A stretch of 64,000 nt of DNA from Drosophila persimilis (GCF_003286085.1 NW_020825324.1:1612001-1676000); one strand, 5' to 3'. Shown: positions 36,254 through 47,938, numbered from the stretch's first letter. A program made the numbers and translations. Notes: a model not told the origin generated them from the sequence alone.

Positions 36254-36397
36254 ATGCTTCGGTCCCCGAATCGTCGAATCATCGAATACTCGACCCTTCC
36301 TCTCGCTCTTTTGCAGCTTTGCTTTGCTTTGCTTTGTTTCAGTGTTGCTTTTTTCCGCTGCTGCTCCTCGCTCGCTTTGTTTCTGGGTTTTTTCTTT

Positions 36398-36871
36398 TTA
36401 TACCCGATACTCAAAATGAGTATTGGGGTATATTAGATTTGTGGTAAAAGTGGATGTGTGTAACGTCCAGAAGGAATCGTTTCCGACCCCATAAAGTATA
36501 TATATTCTTGATCAGCATCAATAGCCGAGTCGATTGAGCCCTGTCTGTCTGTCCGTCTGTCCGTCCGTCCGTGTTGCATCCACAATATTGAGGATACGAG
36601 AAAACTAAAAACGCAGAATCATAGACAATGATCATATCTATCAGATTGCTGAATCTGGATCAGATCAGCCAAAAGGAACAAATCAATTTGCAGTGGCTAC
36701 GCAGCGCCCGACGACACGCTCAGCCTGAATTTCTGTCCCTCTCGCACGCACTCTTTGTCGTGTCGTTTAATATAAGCGGCGTCTGCCGGAGGAGAGCCAT
36801 ACTGACTTAGTATCGGGTATAACTGTAGAGTTGCGGTGTCCGCAGCAACTCACAACGTTCCCCCTCGTTCT
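36398..36871 (+). mobile_element. DINE-1/INE-1 non-autonomous Helitron-type element, copy B
   Basis: The same family and orientation as copy A: subterminal inverted repeat TTATACCCGATACT at 36398 and its complement at 36809-36822. The (GTCY)n core (GTCTGTCTGTCCGTCTGTCC region, about 36541-36572) is longer than in copy A. The 3' stem-loop GAGTTGC/GCAACTC is at 36828-36851. Compared with A it lacks some bases after the core. It is much closer in sequence to copy C than to copy A in the first 150 bases, suggesting B and C are the younger insertions. Confidence 0.87.
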
Positions 36872-38139
36872 TTTGTTTTTGTTTTTTGCTCTGTTTTTTA
36901 TTTTAAATTTCATTTTGTGCATACTTTATTTTTATTTCCTTCATTATTAATCGCATGTTTACACACCAGAAACGCAGCCTGCATGTGTGTAAGTGTTTGT
37001 GTGTGCCAGAGGAGCCATTGTAGGGGGGCTGCTAGGCACCGCCTCCTAGCCGGGAGGCTCCCCACAGGGTCGTGAGTCGTGGGTGGTGTTGGAAATTCTT
37101 TAAATTTCGAAACACGCAACGAAGGGGAAAAGTTTTATTTTGAAAATGAAGTGCGATCGTAAATCACATTAATTGCTCGCTAGATGGCGCTGTCACTGTT
37201 CAATATGGCGGCCTAAAAACGAAAATGGCTGCTGCAGGAGAAGAGAGAGAGGGAGAGCGAGAACGAGAACGAGAACAAGAACGAGAACGAGGGACATGGC
37301 AAGAGAGGGACAGCAACAGGCCGCCAATCGAATGGACATCAAAGTTTAATTAAAAATGCACTGTTAACAAAAACTTGTTAAAATGTAATTTAAAATTGGC
37401 AAAAAAAGCAACAATTTCCGGCACCAAAAAAATAAGCAAACTACAACTTAATTGAAATGAAAACGAGAAAAAGAGATAGAGGGAGATAGAGCGAGTCGGG
37501 CGCACAGGGAAAAGAGATAACGAGGAGACGACAACTGGCAAAAGTAAAAAACCAACACACATTTTTGAGGACAGCTCCCAGTCTGCCCCTCCTCCAGCCA
37601 CCAAGTCAACCACAAAAACCAAACACACACACAGAGAGATACATACGTCTGCAGATATAGACACACAGATACAGATACAGATACAGCATGCATCAGTGTA
37701 TTATCAGTGGATTGTGATTGTGGTGCAGCCCAGTCACCGCCACTGATAAAGTTCAAAAGTGAATGTTTTTTCGTGGCACAAATTGCCAAACAAACAGAAA
37801 GTCAGTCAGCGACAGCTACAGCCGTCCCCGACACAGAAGAAACAGGAACATGGGCATAAACATGCAAGAAAGACTAGCAGCTCGGGGGCCGACGAAGCCG
37901 ACGAATCCCCGCATACCCTTCCGGATGGATCCCTTCAATCGAAGCATCTCTGCTCAGCTTCCTTCTTTGCATTGCAGATATTTGTTCAAGGTCTCTGCAG
38001 GAACATAGCACTCTTCTCAAGGAACCTTGTACTTCCGTGTCAGAATACACATCAGCTCTACGCCCTAATTCGTTTGTCAGTGAACCTTGCTGAATTCAAA
38101 ACATAGTCTATAACGTAAATTCGTAAATTACTTCCCACA
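36872..38139. other. upstream region of small-gene 2
   Basis: Holds a CTCF-like site (37180-37191), a GA/GAGAAC purine tract at 37237-37310, AGATAC units at 37670-37686 and possible leader exons for the gene at 38140. A 3' splice-site-like sequence TTCTTTGCATTGCAG ends at 37978. A frame at 37763-38008 contains a fairly protein-like stretch (GINMQERLAARGPTKPTNP), but it has no identified homologue and may be leader sequence. Confidence 0.35.
37180..37191 (+). promoter_or_regulatory. CTCF-type insulator motif
   Basis: CTAGATGGCGCT matches the CTCF core YAGRKGGCRS (conserved between vertebrates and Drosophila CTCF). It is followed within 20 bases by ATGGCGGC, which contains a PHO/YY1-type GCCAT core on the minus strand, and then a purine-rich GAGA tract. 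The combination is typical of Drosophila boundary elements; occupancy is inference. Confidence 0.4.
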
Positions 38140-38427
38140 ATGTTTTGGTCAGCTTTATTTCACATTTTTGGCCTTGTTGTACTATGGGGCATTTATCGCC
38201 TCACGTCGATCGCAAAATGCCGGCTGATGGAGCACCGAATGCAACTGATAGAGCTGGAAACCCAAATGATCTTTCTGGAACTTAAGATGATGCAGTTCGT
38301 TGACAGAACACTCGTTGGCAAAAAACGGAACCTGCACGATCTGGAAAAGATCAAGAAATCAGTGAAACGTTTCTCCAAAAGTCTTGAGTTCAATCGTCGC
38401 TCCTTTGCTGTCGACCACAAAGTTTGA
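38140..38427 (+). CDS. small single-pass membrane protein, paralogue 2
   Basis: A 95-residue protein with one hydrophobic segment at about residues 3-21 and a long charged amphipathic tail rich in Leu, Met, Lys and Glu, probably a coiled coil. It is the gap-free paralogue of the 91-residue protein at 34909 (about 25% identity over 88 positions, with additional conservative matches). It ends with four extra residues. Start ATG at 38140 (ACA ATG context), stop TGA at 38425-38427, poly(A) signal AATAAA at 38442-38447. Conservation of length and of the G60-K61 and LE-x2-R motifs, despite low identity, implies old duplication or fast evolution under protein-level constraint. No known family recognised. 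Confidence 0.73.
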   Translation: MFWSALFHIFGLVVLWGIYRLTSIAKCRLMEHRMQLIELETQMIFLELKMMQFVDRTLVGKKRNLHDLEKIKKSVKRFSKSLEFNRRSFAVDHKV

Positions 38428-38441
38428 GGATTAATTTGTTG

Positions 38442-38447
38442 AATAAA
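38442..38447 (+). promoter_or_regulatory. poly(A) signal of small membrane-protein gene 2
   Basis: AATAAA 15 bases after the TGA of the 95-residue protein. Confidence 0.55.
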
Positions 38448-41400
38448 TTGTACATATTGCAGATCTAAAGATCAACATAATCGTGCAGATTGCATTGCTT
38501 GCTGTAGCCTTGCTGTAGTAATATTTTACCAGTTCCCGTAAAGGACATAGTACCCTCTGTAAGGGTGTACAAGAAGAGCCAACATGCAGGGGGGCGGTTG
38601 GGCGTCTCATACAGAACTGTCCCAGGCAGAACTCTACTAAACGGTCACCCCGTCCGTCTCCCACAGCCAATAGCCGGAGGGGAAACTCCAAAATAAAGTG
38701 CAACGGAAAAACAACAGCAAGAACAACAGATGCAAGTGCACAAAAATATAACTGCTTTTAGTTTCCGCTTCCGTTTTAATGCACCGCGCATCGTGGTCGC
38801 CATAGCCATAGCCATCGCCATCGCAATGGTCGATGCGGTCAAGGGGGCGTCCGGATGTTGGCGTAGGTACAGCAGGATGGGAATCAAGACCTTCGAGGTG
38901 GGAGCCCAAGTGAAGCATATGGAATCCATGGTCCAAGAGGAGCTTTGGCATAATTGCACAGATCCCTTTTTGATACATGGAAGATTGTGATCGAGAAGAA
39001 TGTATGGCAATCGCAGGGCTATTCAATCAAAGCAACGAAAGAAAAATTAATTAAAGAGGTTCCAAATCGATATACGTAGCTCGCAAATATAAGAGCATTT
39101 CCACAGCCAGCTACAGCCAGACCCAAACACCAAGGCTGCGTCCAGCAGGACAAACAATATGTTGAGAACGGGGCAGAACAGAAGTTGGTTACATTTCTCG
39201 AATCGGTTGGATTTCGGTCACTCGGTGGGGTCGTTGGTGGTGCAGTGGTGCGGTTTTTTGCCCTACGACCCAGCGGCGTCAATGTGTTGGCGGTGTCGTT
39301 TGTCTGCCATACTTTTAGTTTTATTTGTTCACCATTTTAGATTTCATTTGTTTTTGCTCCGAGCAGGAAGGGGAGTGGGCTATTTGTCGCGACCTTAGCT
39401 TTAATTGGCACGTAGGGGGGGGCAGATGGAAGTGGGGAGTGGGCGAGTGGGGTGGGAAGTGTAGGGGTGGGCGATGTCCAGCCTGCGGAAGTCCGAAGCG
39501 GAAGCTAAATTTTGTTTTTCTGCTCGTTTCTTTTATGATTCTCTGTTTCACTGTGGGTTGATATGAGCAACTTCCGCTTTGCACTCTGCACTTCCGGCGA
39601 GTGAATATAGCGCACGTCATCTGTCAGGCTCCAGGACCTCATCAGGAAAGGTCACTGGCAGCAGCAGCAGCTGACAAATTGGAACCCTATTGAAAAGTGA
39701 CTTGCATATGAAATATGGTGGGGGCTAGAATGTGAAAGAAAGTCAGCCGAAGGAAGGAGAAGGGAAGAGTAATTCTTGGAAAGTCCCGCAACAGATTTTC
39801 AATTCTAAGGGCTGGCTCTCGAATCAATTGCACTAAGGAAATACCCTCACAGAGTATTTTTGCCAGGGGCTTGCTCCACAAAATTACACGAGTAAAAGTG
39901 AAGCACAGCTCTCCCCATTAGCCCTCCTCATTACAATGAAACTTTTCTCAAAATCCTATGGGCATCCCTCTTCGGTGTGTGGATGGTACCCCTCTTAGCC
40001 GCCGGACATTGTCGCTTGGTCGTTTCTAGGCTTTTAAAATATTCATGTGCAACACTCCGGATGCCGCCCCATTGTCCCATTGCCCCATGGCCAGCTGTTT
40101 GGGAGTGTGAGTGTGCATGTATGTTATGGTGGGGGGGCTTACATGTGTTTTCCACGTGTTTTAATTAGTTTTCCAGAGTTCATCAGAGAGCTCCAGAGCG
40201 CCATCCCACGTTCCAAATCCCATTTGTCAGGTTGTGAGTTATGAAGCACACCACCACCCCCATACCCATCCCACCGTCGTTGCCGTCTTCATTGTCGAAT
40301 AATGAACATCACAAATCAACGGTTCGTCATTAGGCACAATGGCCCTTGGCCAGGCCCAAAAACTGAGGCGGAGGGGCGTTTGTAGAACGGGGTCTATGCA
40401 TAATTTTTCAGCTCAGTGAAGCAAAAACAAAGTGTTGACAGCCAAGTAGATGGTAGGTGGGCGGCTGTCCTGGCTGTCCCAGACAGGTGCAAGAGGGAGA
40501 GTAGCTACAAAAGTAATTACAGAAAAACCAGCTGTTGCCGTAGATTAATTGCCCTCCCAGACGGCGGAGCAGCAGATCCAAATAGAATGAGAAACGAAAC
40601 AAAACCAAACGAAACGTGGCTCAAGAATTCGAAAATGATTACTGTTTCAGCAACTGTTTTCCAACACTGATTTCCCATAGATTTAAGTGTAGGGTCAGCG
40701 ATCCTTCCCAGCCCTGTCGCCTTTGGTGCAATCTCTGCTTTTTCTTGTTTGATCTAATAAGGCACAAGGTAAACAAGCGCCAGCTGGACAGCTGCGAATC
40801 GCTCTCTTTCTCATTCCCAATCTCTAGAGAACTTCAAATCGACATAAGGGTAGCTGGGGGCAGCTGGGGGCTGGTGGGGGCGCCCAAGCAACTAACAGGG
40901 GAACCGAAGCCTGCGGAAACATGCCAGAAACATGGGGGGCGGTCCACCTAATGAAGTTCGAGTTTGCAGTTCCAGTTCATAAACAGCAGAGAAAAGTGTA
41001 TGTGTATGTGTCTAGCCCCTTTTTTGTGTCCTGTTTACCCTAACAGATTGTGGCAGGTGTATCACACATTTGCGAGGGCAGTGGAAACAATGATGTCGAT
41101 CCAAAGATCCAAGGACAAACAGGTAGATATTCCTATAGAGAGACATCCCAACGTATTTCTTCGGCATCGATGCTTCCCAGCCGCAGGGCACATGGCCAGA
41201 GGAAACTCAGATGCAAAGTGGAAGCCCATGACCCATGGATCAGGGTATTCTTCGCTTCCACCTGCAGCTGGTTTCCCGTGCTCTCCCTGCTCCCCGGGCT
41301 CCCCCGGGCTCCACTTTTATTGTACGAGTAACTGCCTCTCGCACATTCCGGCTATTGTTCTCTTTTCTCCACTTGGTTTGGCTCCCCCGTTGTATTTTTT

Positions 41401-43013
41401 GTTTGTCAGGGGCCATATTGAAAATGTTTTTGCAGCATTTGACTGGCGGGAATACTCGTGAATGTTATTCAGTTTTCTCCTCTTCTTCCAGGGGTCGGCT
41501 GGTTCGGGCCTGGCTTCATTTGAATGGATGAGGCCGTGGCTCGATTGGGGATTTGGCCAATCAAGGGGGAATCAATTTGCTGGGGCCCCGGCGCGATTGG
41601 AAATGTGTAATTAAAACCCGACTCCATGCACAAATTATATTGTTATAATAACTTCCTTTTTTCGGAGCGCCTGTTTGTTACCGCTGCAGCGGTTGCAATC
41701 TGCCCCCCAGCTGAATGCAACACACACAAATCGGTAACGGGAAATTCAACATGGAGAAGTGGAAAGCACTCTCCGGCTCTGGCCCTGGCCCTGGCTCTGG
41801 TAAATGAAAATTTGATTTGTCTGCATTTTAATGAGATGCGCCGAAGGCAAACTTGATAATTATTCGCGTGTAAAAAAAGGCACACGCTCGCGAGTACTCT
41901 ATGGACACGATGTAATCTATGGACAATTTTGTGGGGAAAATTGGGGGAAATCATGTAACCAATTGATTGGCGGGGGCGCCGCTCTGATCGCAGATGCGCC
42001 GTACCGCCTCGGGGGGTGCAGCGCCTCCTGCGGCTCGCTTAATTGGAACATTAATTTAACCGCGGAATGGACCGACCATTAAAGCTAAACTAAAACGGAC
42101 TCTATAAAAATAGCAAATTGCTTTTTCCCCCCACATGCACACACTCATACACTCATAGATTCGAGCATGTGCATCCATATGTGTGGGGGGGTGGATGTGG
42201 TGTGTGTGCGTTTGTGCGTGAAACATGCTGCATCATCAAATATTTTCCTGCTCCTTTTTGCTGGCTTAGATCCGCAGCATGCAAATTAGCCAAAAACGCT
42301 AAATGGCTAATTCAATTAAAATTCCATGGCAAATAATAAAAATTAAACACAAAAGTGTGCACACTGGGTGGGGGCAGGGGGCCGTCAGGGGTGGCAATAT
42401 ATTTATGTATATGGGCGTGTCAGGAAGTAAATCAACACGAAAAACAACAAATCTCCCAACACAGAACCAATGAAGTTTATGTTTTTTAATTAAAAATGTT
42501 CCGAGCACTGAGCTGCCAAGGAATTTTCCGAAATTGTGAGAGAGGGTATCAATGCAGCGGATTGACCAATGGATACCCTATTGCATGAAAATCATCCGTT
42601 AAAATTGTATAGACAGCTGAACAATGGATTCTCACAGCATTCCAAGCATTCCACGAATCTGTGATGGAATTTAAACTTTGATTTATATGTACTTTTCTGG
42701 CATATCCCTGCATTTGATTCTCCTCCAAGTTGGAATAGAGTATGAATAGCTCCGCGAATTCCTCGCATAATGTGCACGGAAAACCGCATTATGCGCAGGT
42801 GTGACCCAGGTGCGCATTTGGCTATTTAAAAATTGGTCAGCGGTCATAAATTTTGCCCCAATTTCACCACCCACCCATGCAGAGAGTGGGTGTGGGTGTG
42901 GGTGTCTGTTTCTGTGTTTCTGTTCTAAATGAAATCAAGCATGCCTGATGAATGGGTAAGATGGGTGGTGGGTGGTGGTTCCACCCACAGGCTTCCGGTC
43001 AATGTTGCCATGG

Positions 43014-43074
43014 CCGTGTCCGTGTCCGTGTCCATGTCCGTGTCCGTGTCCGTGTCCGTACCCATGTCCGTGTT
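43014..43074. repeat. CCGTGT hexanucleotide array
   Basis: About ten imperfect CCGTGT/CCATGT units. Related in unit sequence to the arrays at 29421 and 32938. Confidence 0.85.
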
Positions 43075-43548
43075 TATGTTCATGTTTCTGTTTCTCTCTA
43101 CTGCTGCCATTGCAGTTTAATGCGTTTTTAAAGCGTACGAAAATTATGTGCCCTGCTTGGCACGGGAATGGTCCGGCTATGGTATGGTCCGCGGCCTGGT
43201 CTAGTTTTAAGCCGAAACATATAAAAATAATTTATGGCAAATTATAAATATATATTGTACATAAATGTGTGCGCGCTTCCCCCCGTTTGGAAAATGGTTT
43301 TGCATTGAATGAATTTTATTGGGATATAATCCGCCTAGGATGAATAAATAATCAAAAGTGAAAAGAGCTTACAATGAACCATGGAATGGAGAACTGATCG
43401 GCGTTGCATCGAGATTTCATGATTATTTAAGGCGGATTGCAGCATGCTTTCGCATACCCCGTCTGAATGCGCTTTATACCCACCAAAGAAAAATTAATGC
43501 TGCAGCCAAAGATTGCATTTTCAGAAAATTTAAATATATATGCATGTA

Positions 43549-43581
<33 letters not shown>

Positions 43582-46008
43582 TTATGTGTATAAAACCGCT
43601 ATAGCCTGAAAACATACAAATGTACGTACGCATGAGAGAGATAATTTTAATGGAGACTTCATGGGACACTTCATGGGAAATGTCTCAAAAATGTCTCTCT
43701 CCTAAAAGATCCACTTCATTGTCGTCGAAAGTGAGAGGTAAAGTGGAAAATGCCCCGGCTAATCGATCGGTAAGCAGTGCAATTTCACAGCAAGTGCCAA
43801 TCGATTGTTTGGCGCACGCTTTTCCGGCTAACTTTTCCGATTCACGGGTCATTTGAATGGCGCGGCGCCCCTGCTCAGTTCCGCTCCTTACGCTCGAGGG
43901 GCGCCGTGAGCATCGGCCCCGTCTGACGATTAATTATGCGGACAGAAAGGGTGTGGTTGGTGGGGTAGTCCTCGCCCCCGCTTGGGCGCACATGTTGGGT
44001 GTTGGCATAATATATGCATTCTTATTAACAATCTCGTCGCCATTGTAAGTCTCAACAACTTTTGGGAGAGCTCCTCACAGCCCTGCGGCCCCTTCACCAT
44101 TCTGTGGCTGCTTCATTTGGATGTGTAAACGTGTTATTTATTTTCCCCCCTCACCACTCACACACCGACATCCTCACCCCCACCCCCACCCCACCCCCAC
44201 CCGCACCCATGGTCCATGGCTCATGCTTTGCAAAAGGAAAAAAGAAAAGAAAACTGAATGTTGCCTTTTAAGTGGCAATAAATCAAATTGTCCTGCTTCC
44301 TTGCCCTTTGGGGATCGCTCGATGGATGGAGGATGGTGGTTGCAAAACAGAGAGAGAGAGAGGGGGACTGCGTCAAAGGGTGTCAGAGGGAGGAGGCGTG
44401 GCAGTCAGTCAGAAGAGTGAGCTGTTGGCAACTTACTTTCATATTTGACTTAGTCATAAAAGGCAAAAGCGATTCCCTTTCAAGCCAGCGACTAGTCAAA
44501 GGAGGAATCAGCCAAGGAGCTGGAATCCTCCAGCCAGGGCCAGGACCAAGACCTAACACACATGTACATATGCACATATGTATATGTATGCATGTGATGT
44601 GTGTGTGTGTATGTGGGTGGTATTCCGTCCTCCGTCCTCCGTCTCCTTCTCAGTCGCTGACTGCCGCTGCGTCAGCGTCGCGGCTTTGCGCGCTACGCTG
44701 TTTGTTTAGCGTTCCATAAGCTCTTAAGCTCATTTCGGTGGCGTTTTATTTGTAACTTGAGGCACCCGATACACACACACACACACAGACGAACACATAC
44801 ACAGCTCTGGCACAAAAGTTCCTTTATTTATTTAAAATAAAGCTGTCAAGCAGCTGAAATATTGAATCAAACAATTGCAAGACGACAGCTGCAGCTCCAA
44901 AATTAAGAGGAGAGAGAGAAAGAATTGCGAGATGGAGAGCGAACGAGTCAAAATGGCTGAGAATTGAGAGATGGAGATAGGGGTCGATAGGAGCCAAGTC
45001 GAGAGATGCTAGAGATGTATAGATGAAAGTCGATTAAAGATCGCCCTTTATGCAGGTGCCCCAAAAACCATGAGGCAAACAGTTTTCGTTCTTTCCGCCA
45101 GGTAATGCATAAATTCTACTCCAATGTGTATATCCTGTACTCAAAGGGTAGATGAGGCAGAAAGGCCATTGCTTTAAGTCCAGATGGGCCAGAAAGCGAA
45201 ACAGATCGAACAGAGTGGAGTATTCAAGGCTATTCACGAGAAAATACTTGAGTTATAGGGTATCAAAAAGTTGGTACACATCTGGCAATGATGAGAGTTC
45301 CCTATCCCTTCCCCAGTGCTAGCTGGTGCATGTCTTTGTGGTTCTTTGTGCGCTTAGGAACAACTGAATTTAACACCTTTTGATCGGCAGACAGGATGCG
45401 ACAGGGGACAGGAATGTGTATGTGTGTGTTTAGTTATGACACAAAATAAATTCCTGTAAGCTCCACTGAAGAGCAAACACACACACTCCATGACACTGCC
45501 CCAAAAGCAAGGACTGGAGGACTGTGACTCCGACTCCGACTTACATGTGCTCGTTATTCATAAACTTAATGCCAAAGAGAGCATAATTTTCATTTCGCCT
45601 CGTTTCGGGTTTTGTTTGCTCCGTTTTGGCAACGGCAACAGCAACGGCAACGGCAACGGCATCCACCCACCGTACCACCGAACCGAACCGCACCGTGTGC
45701 CAATGTGTGCCAAGACTTAAGCACATACACAGCAAATAAAAGCCAAACATTGGAGGAACAACAGCTAGAAAGAGGAAGGGGCAGCAGTGGAGTAGACTGG
45801 AGTGGAGTGGTGCGGAGTGAAGCGGGGCATAAACTGTACGGTGTGGCAGCAGCGGTAAGTGGGAATTATATAAACATATACATCAGTGAACAAACACCCA
45901 TACTCGTATAAGAGCACACAACAACTGGCAGATGTTGCGGCCTCATATCGGCACTAAGATCGCCATCGTCGGAGCAGCCCACAAGCATACGCGGCGCATG
46001 AGTGATAT

Positions 46009-46042
46009 GTGTGTGTGTGTGTGTGTGAGTGTGTGTGTGTGG
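46009..46042. repeat. (GT)n tract
   Basis: A GT dinucleotide run interrupted once by GA. Noncoding. Confidence 0.85.
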
Positions 46043-47334
46043 AAACTGAGGGAAGGAACCGGATTTGGCATTGAAAAGATACATTTAAGCATGATACTTC
46101 TCAACGATCAGCCACCGCTTATATGGTCAATACATTTTTGGATGATATGTACGCCAATTCAAGCAATCAGAATAGAATATATGTAAGTCTTTTGATCGAT
46201 TCAGGGGAACATGACTGTAAGGTATGCACGGTTATAATCTGCAAGAATATAGAACCGCTGCTCGCGTCTGGACCATGAAAACTGTTGTTCTGTTCCACGT
46301 TGTTCTGTCCTCCTTGTTCTTCTCACTTTTCTTTCCCTTTCCCTATCCTATGCTTGCCCGAGACCCTTGACCCTTCTCTTGGATGCCCTATAGTAACCCA
46401 TGCCAGTGCCGAGAGACAGAGCGTGCTCTACTCTGGCGATACCCAGCATCTGCTGGACCATGTTACATGTTACACCGCCATCACTTTCTCCCTGTTGGGC
46501 AGTGTCCCCTCCAACCCCTCGTAGCAATCGTCTGTTCTCTTTCTGTTCAGATGCACCCGGGCACAGAGCGACGCTGTCGTTTTCTTATCTTCCAGACGAT
46601 GGGATCCAGACCCGATTCGTATTTCAATTATGCATTCCGACAGCATGGCCACTGGATTCTCTGTCCCGCTCACACCACACTGGCAAGCCAGGACACCAAA
46701 CCGAAGCATTTGATACTTTTTCCAAGTCGATCTAACACGTTTCTTTTATAGTTTTGCGACAGCCTTGGTGATGCTGCCAGCATTACACTGATATTATTAC
46801 GGAAATCTTTCCTACGGAAGCTGCATACATATTGTCATATACAGATGCGGCTTTTACGATTTTGTATCTCTTCTAAGACGTAATATGTACCTCCTGCAAG
46901 AGTATGTAATGATGAAGAAGGGTATGGAGGAGAAATAGTCAGCTACATGCCACATTCCGGTCATTAATACGCCATCAGAAGCGAGTGCCCAACGAGCAGG
47001 GGAAAGAGATACTGATAAAGAGGCAGGTCATCGCTGCCATCTCGCGTCATCATCATCATCAGGGGCGGAGCTCCGCTTAGCTCCGGTTGTTGTCCGCCGG
47101 ATACGCACGGACGGACAATCGGAATGCTTCTCCTGCTACCACCTGAACCAAGTACTAGCCGTAGAATAATATGCTAGCTATTGCAGCGCATTCAAATTGA
47201 CGGCCAATCCCCGCACAGAAAACTCCTCCAATGGTTGGGGCAGTTCCCGCAGGTTCATATTTTTACACAAATTGTTAATTAATTGTACAAAATTTAAATA
47301 TTAACAGACGTAAAACCTAAACAGGCAATCGATG

Positions 47335-47424
47335 TTTATAAAAATGGAAAAAAAAACATCGATGCATCGATAGCACCGTCGATGCATCGATAGCACCATC
47401 GATGCATCGATAGCACCATCGATG
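47335..47424. promoter_or_regulatory. tandem 20-bp CGATA repeat flanked by inverted repeats
   Basis: Three head-to-tail copies of GATGCATCGATAGCACCATC occupy 47361-47380, 47381-47400 and 47401-47420, differing at one base. Each contains the palindrome ATCGATGCATCGAT across the junctions and one CGATA box. The array is bracketed by AAACATCGATG on the left and CATCGATGTTT on the right, an inverted pair. A further ATCGATGTTT lies at 47328-47337. Clustered CGATA motifs are BEAF-32/DREF-type sites, so this is a plausible promoter-proximal or insulator element for the gene at 47612, about 190 bases downstream. Confidence 0.55.
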
Positions 47425-47611
47425 TTTTTCTCCCATCACTGGTCAGCAGCTCGCATCCCTAACAGTGACAAATTAGAAAATTGCTTACAATTGGAGTGCA
47501 AATTACGCTTGAACCAAACTTAACGAAAAATCAGGTGACTTACAACGCTACAAAATAAAATAACATAAATAGAAACATTATTTATGCGAATCCGTATGTT
47601 CTCCTTTAGAA

Positions 47612-47869
47612 ATGTTGCCGAAAGTAGTGCTCCTGATGGCCCCTATTGTGGGAGGCCTGGCCACCGCTTACATTTGGAACGTTATCGCCAAGATGGAACG
47701 CGAGCGGCAAATCAAAAATGTTCTCATTGCGGATATTGAAAAGTGCGTGGAAGCAGTGCGCAATTCACGCGCCCAAGGAGACGTCTCCTTTGAGGAGAAG
47801 GACGGCGATGCCATTGACCCACTCGACGAAATGGCCGAACTGGCTTACCAAATGGAATTCGAAGAATAA
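47612..47869 (+). CDS. small single-pass membrane protein with acidic tail
   Basis: An 85-residue protein. Residues 5-22 form one hydrophobic segment rich in Val, Leu, Ala and Gly. A basic stretch follows (KMERERQIK), then a helix, and the tail from about residue 58 is strongly acidic (EEKDGDAIDPLDEMAE and a final EFEE). The basic residues just after the segment favour that side facing the cytosol or matrix. The ATG lies two bases after a plausible 3' splice site (CTCCTTTAG ending 47609). A 5' splice site CAG|GTGACT at 47534/47535 would give a 75-base intron in the 5' UTR. The stop TAA (47867-47869) overlaps the poly(A) signal AATAAA at 47865-47870. It does not align convincingly with the two small paralogues at 34909 and 38140. 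Function unknown. Confidence 0.65.
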   Translation: MLPKVVLLMAPIVGGLATAYIWNVIAKMERERQIKNVLIADIEKCVEAVRNSRAQGDVSFEEKDGDAIDPLDEMAELAYQMEFEE

Positions 47870-47938
47870 ATAATCACATGTCATCATTTACATTATTTTG
47901 GTTTACGAGTAGAGTACAAAAATAAAAATAGTTAAACC

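Larger units (their letters stand above)
38448..47334. other. 9-kb region with no supported gene
   Basis: Microsatellite-rich intergenic DNA. A possible INE-1 scrap sits at 39840-39870 (ATACCCTCACAGAGTATTTT). Arrays include the CCGTGT set at 43014-43074, GTGTAT units near 43552-43592, a (GT)n run at 46009-46042 and AACGGC units near 45630-45660. A stretch at 46285-46750 is open in all three plus frames, and a minus frame at 45034-45237 reads somewhat like protein. Neither has a recognisable domain, splice signals or poly(A) support. Confidence 0.5.

Noticed and set aside
45034-45237. 67-codon minus-strand ORF with a Trp/Gly-rich segment
   Set aside because: Somewhat protein-like but short, without homologue, splice context or poly(A) signal.
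46285-46751. Stretch open in all three plus frames, once considered as a decayed gene
   Set aside because: No frame contains a recognisable motif and the 5' part is a pyrimidine tract; openness in three frames is more likely compositional.
47612-47869. Third member of the 34909/38140 paralogue family
   Set aside because: Same general layout but no ungapped or gapped alignment with shared motifs beyond the hydrophobic segment.
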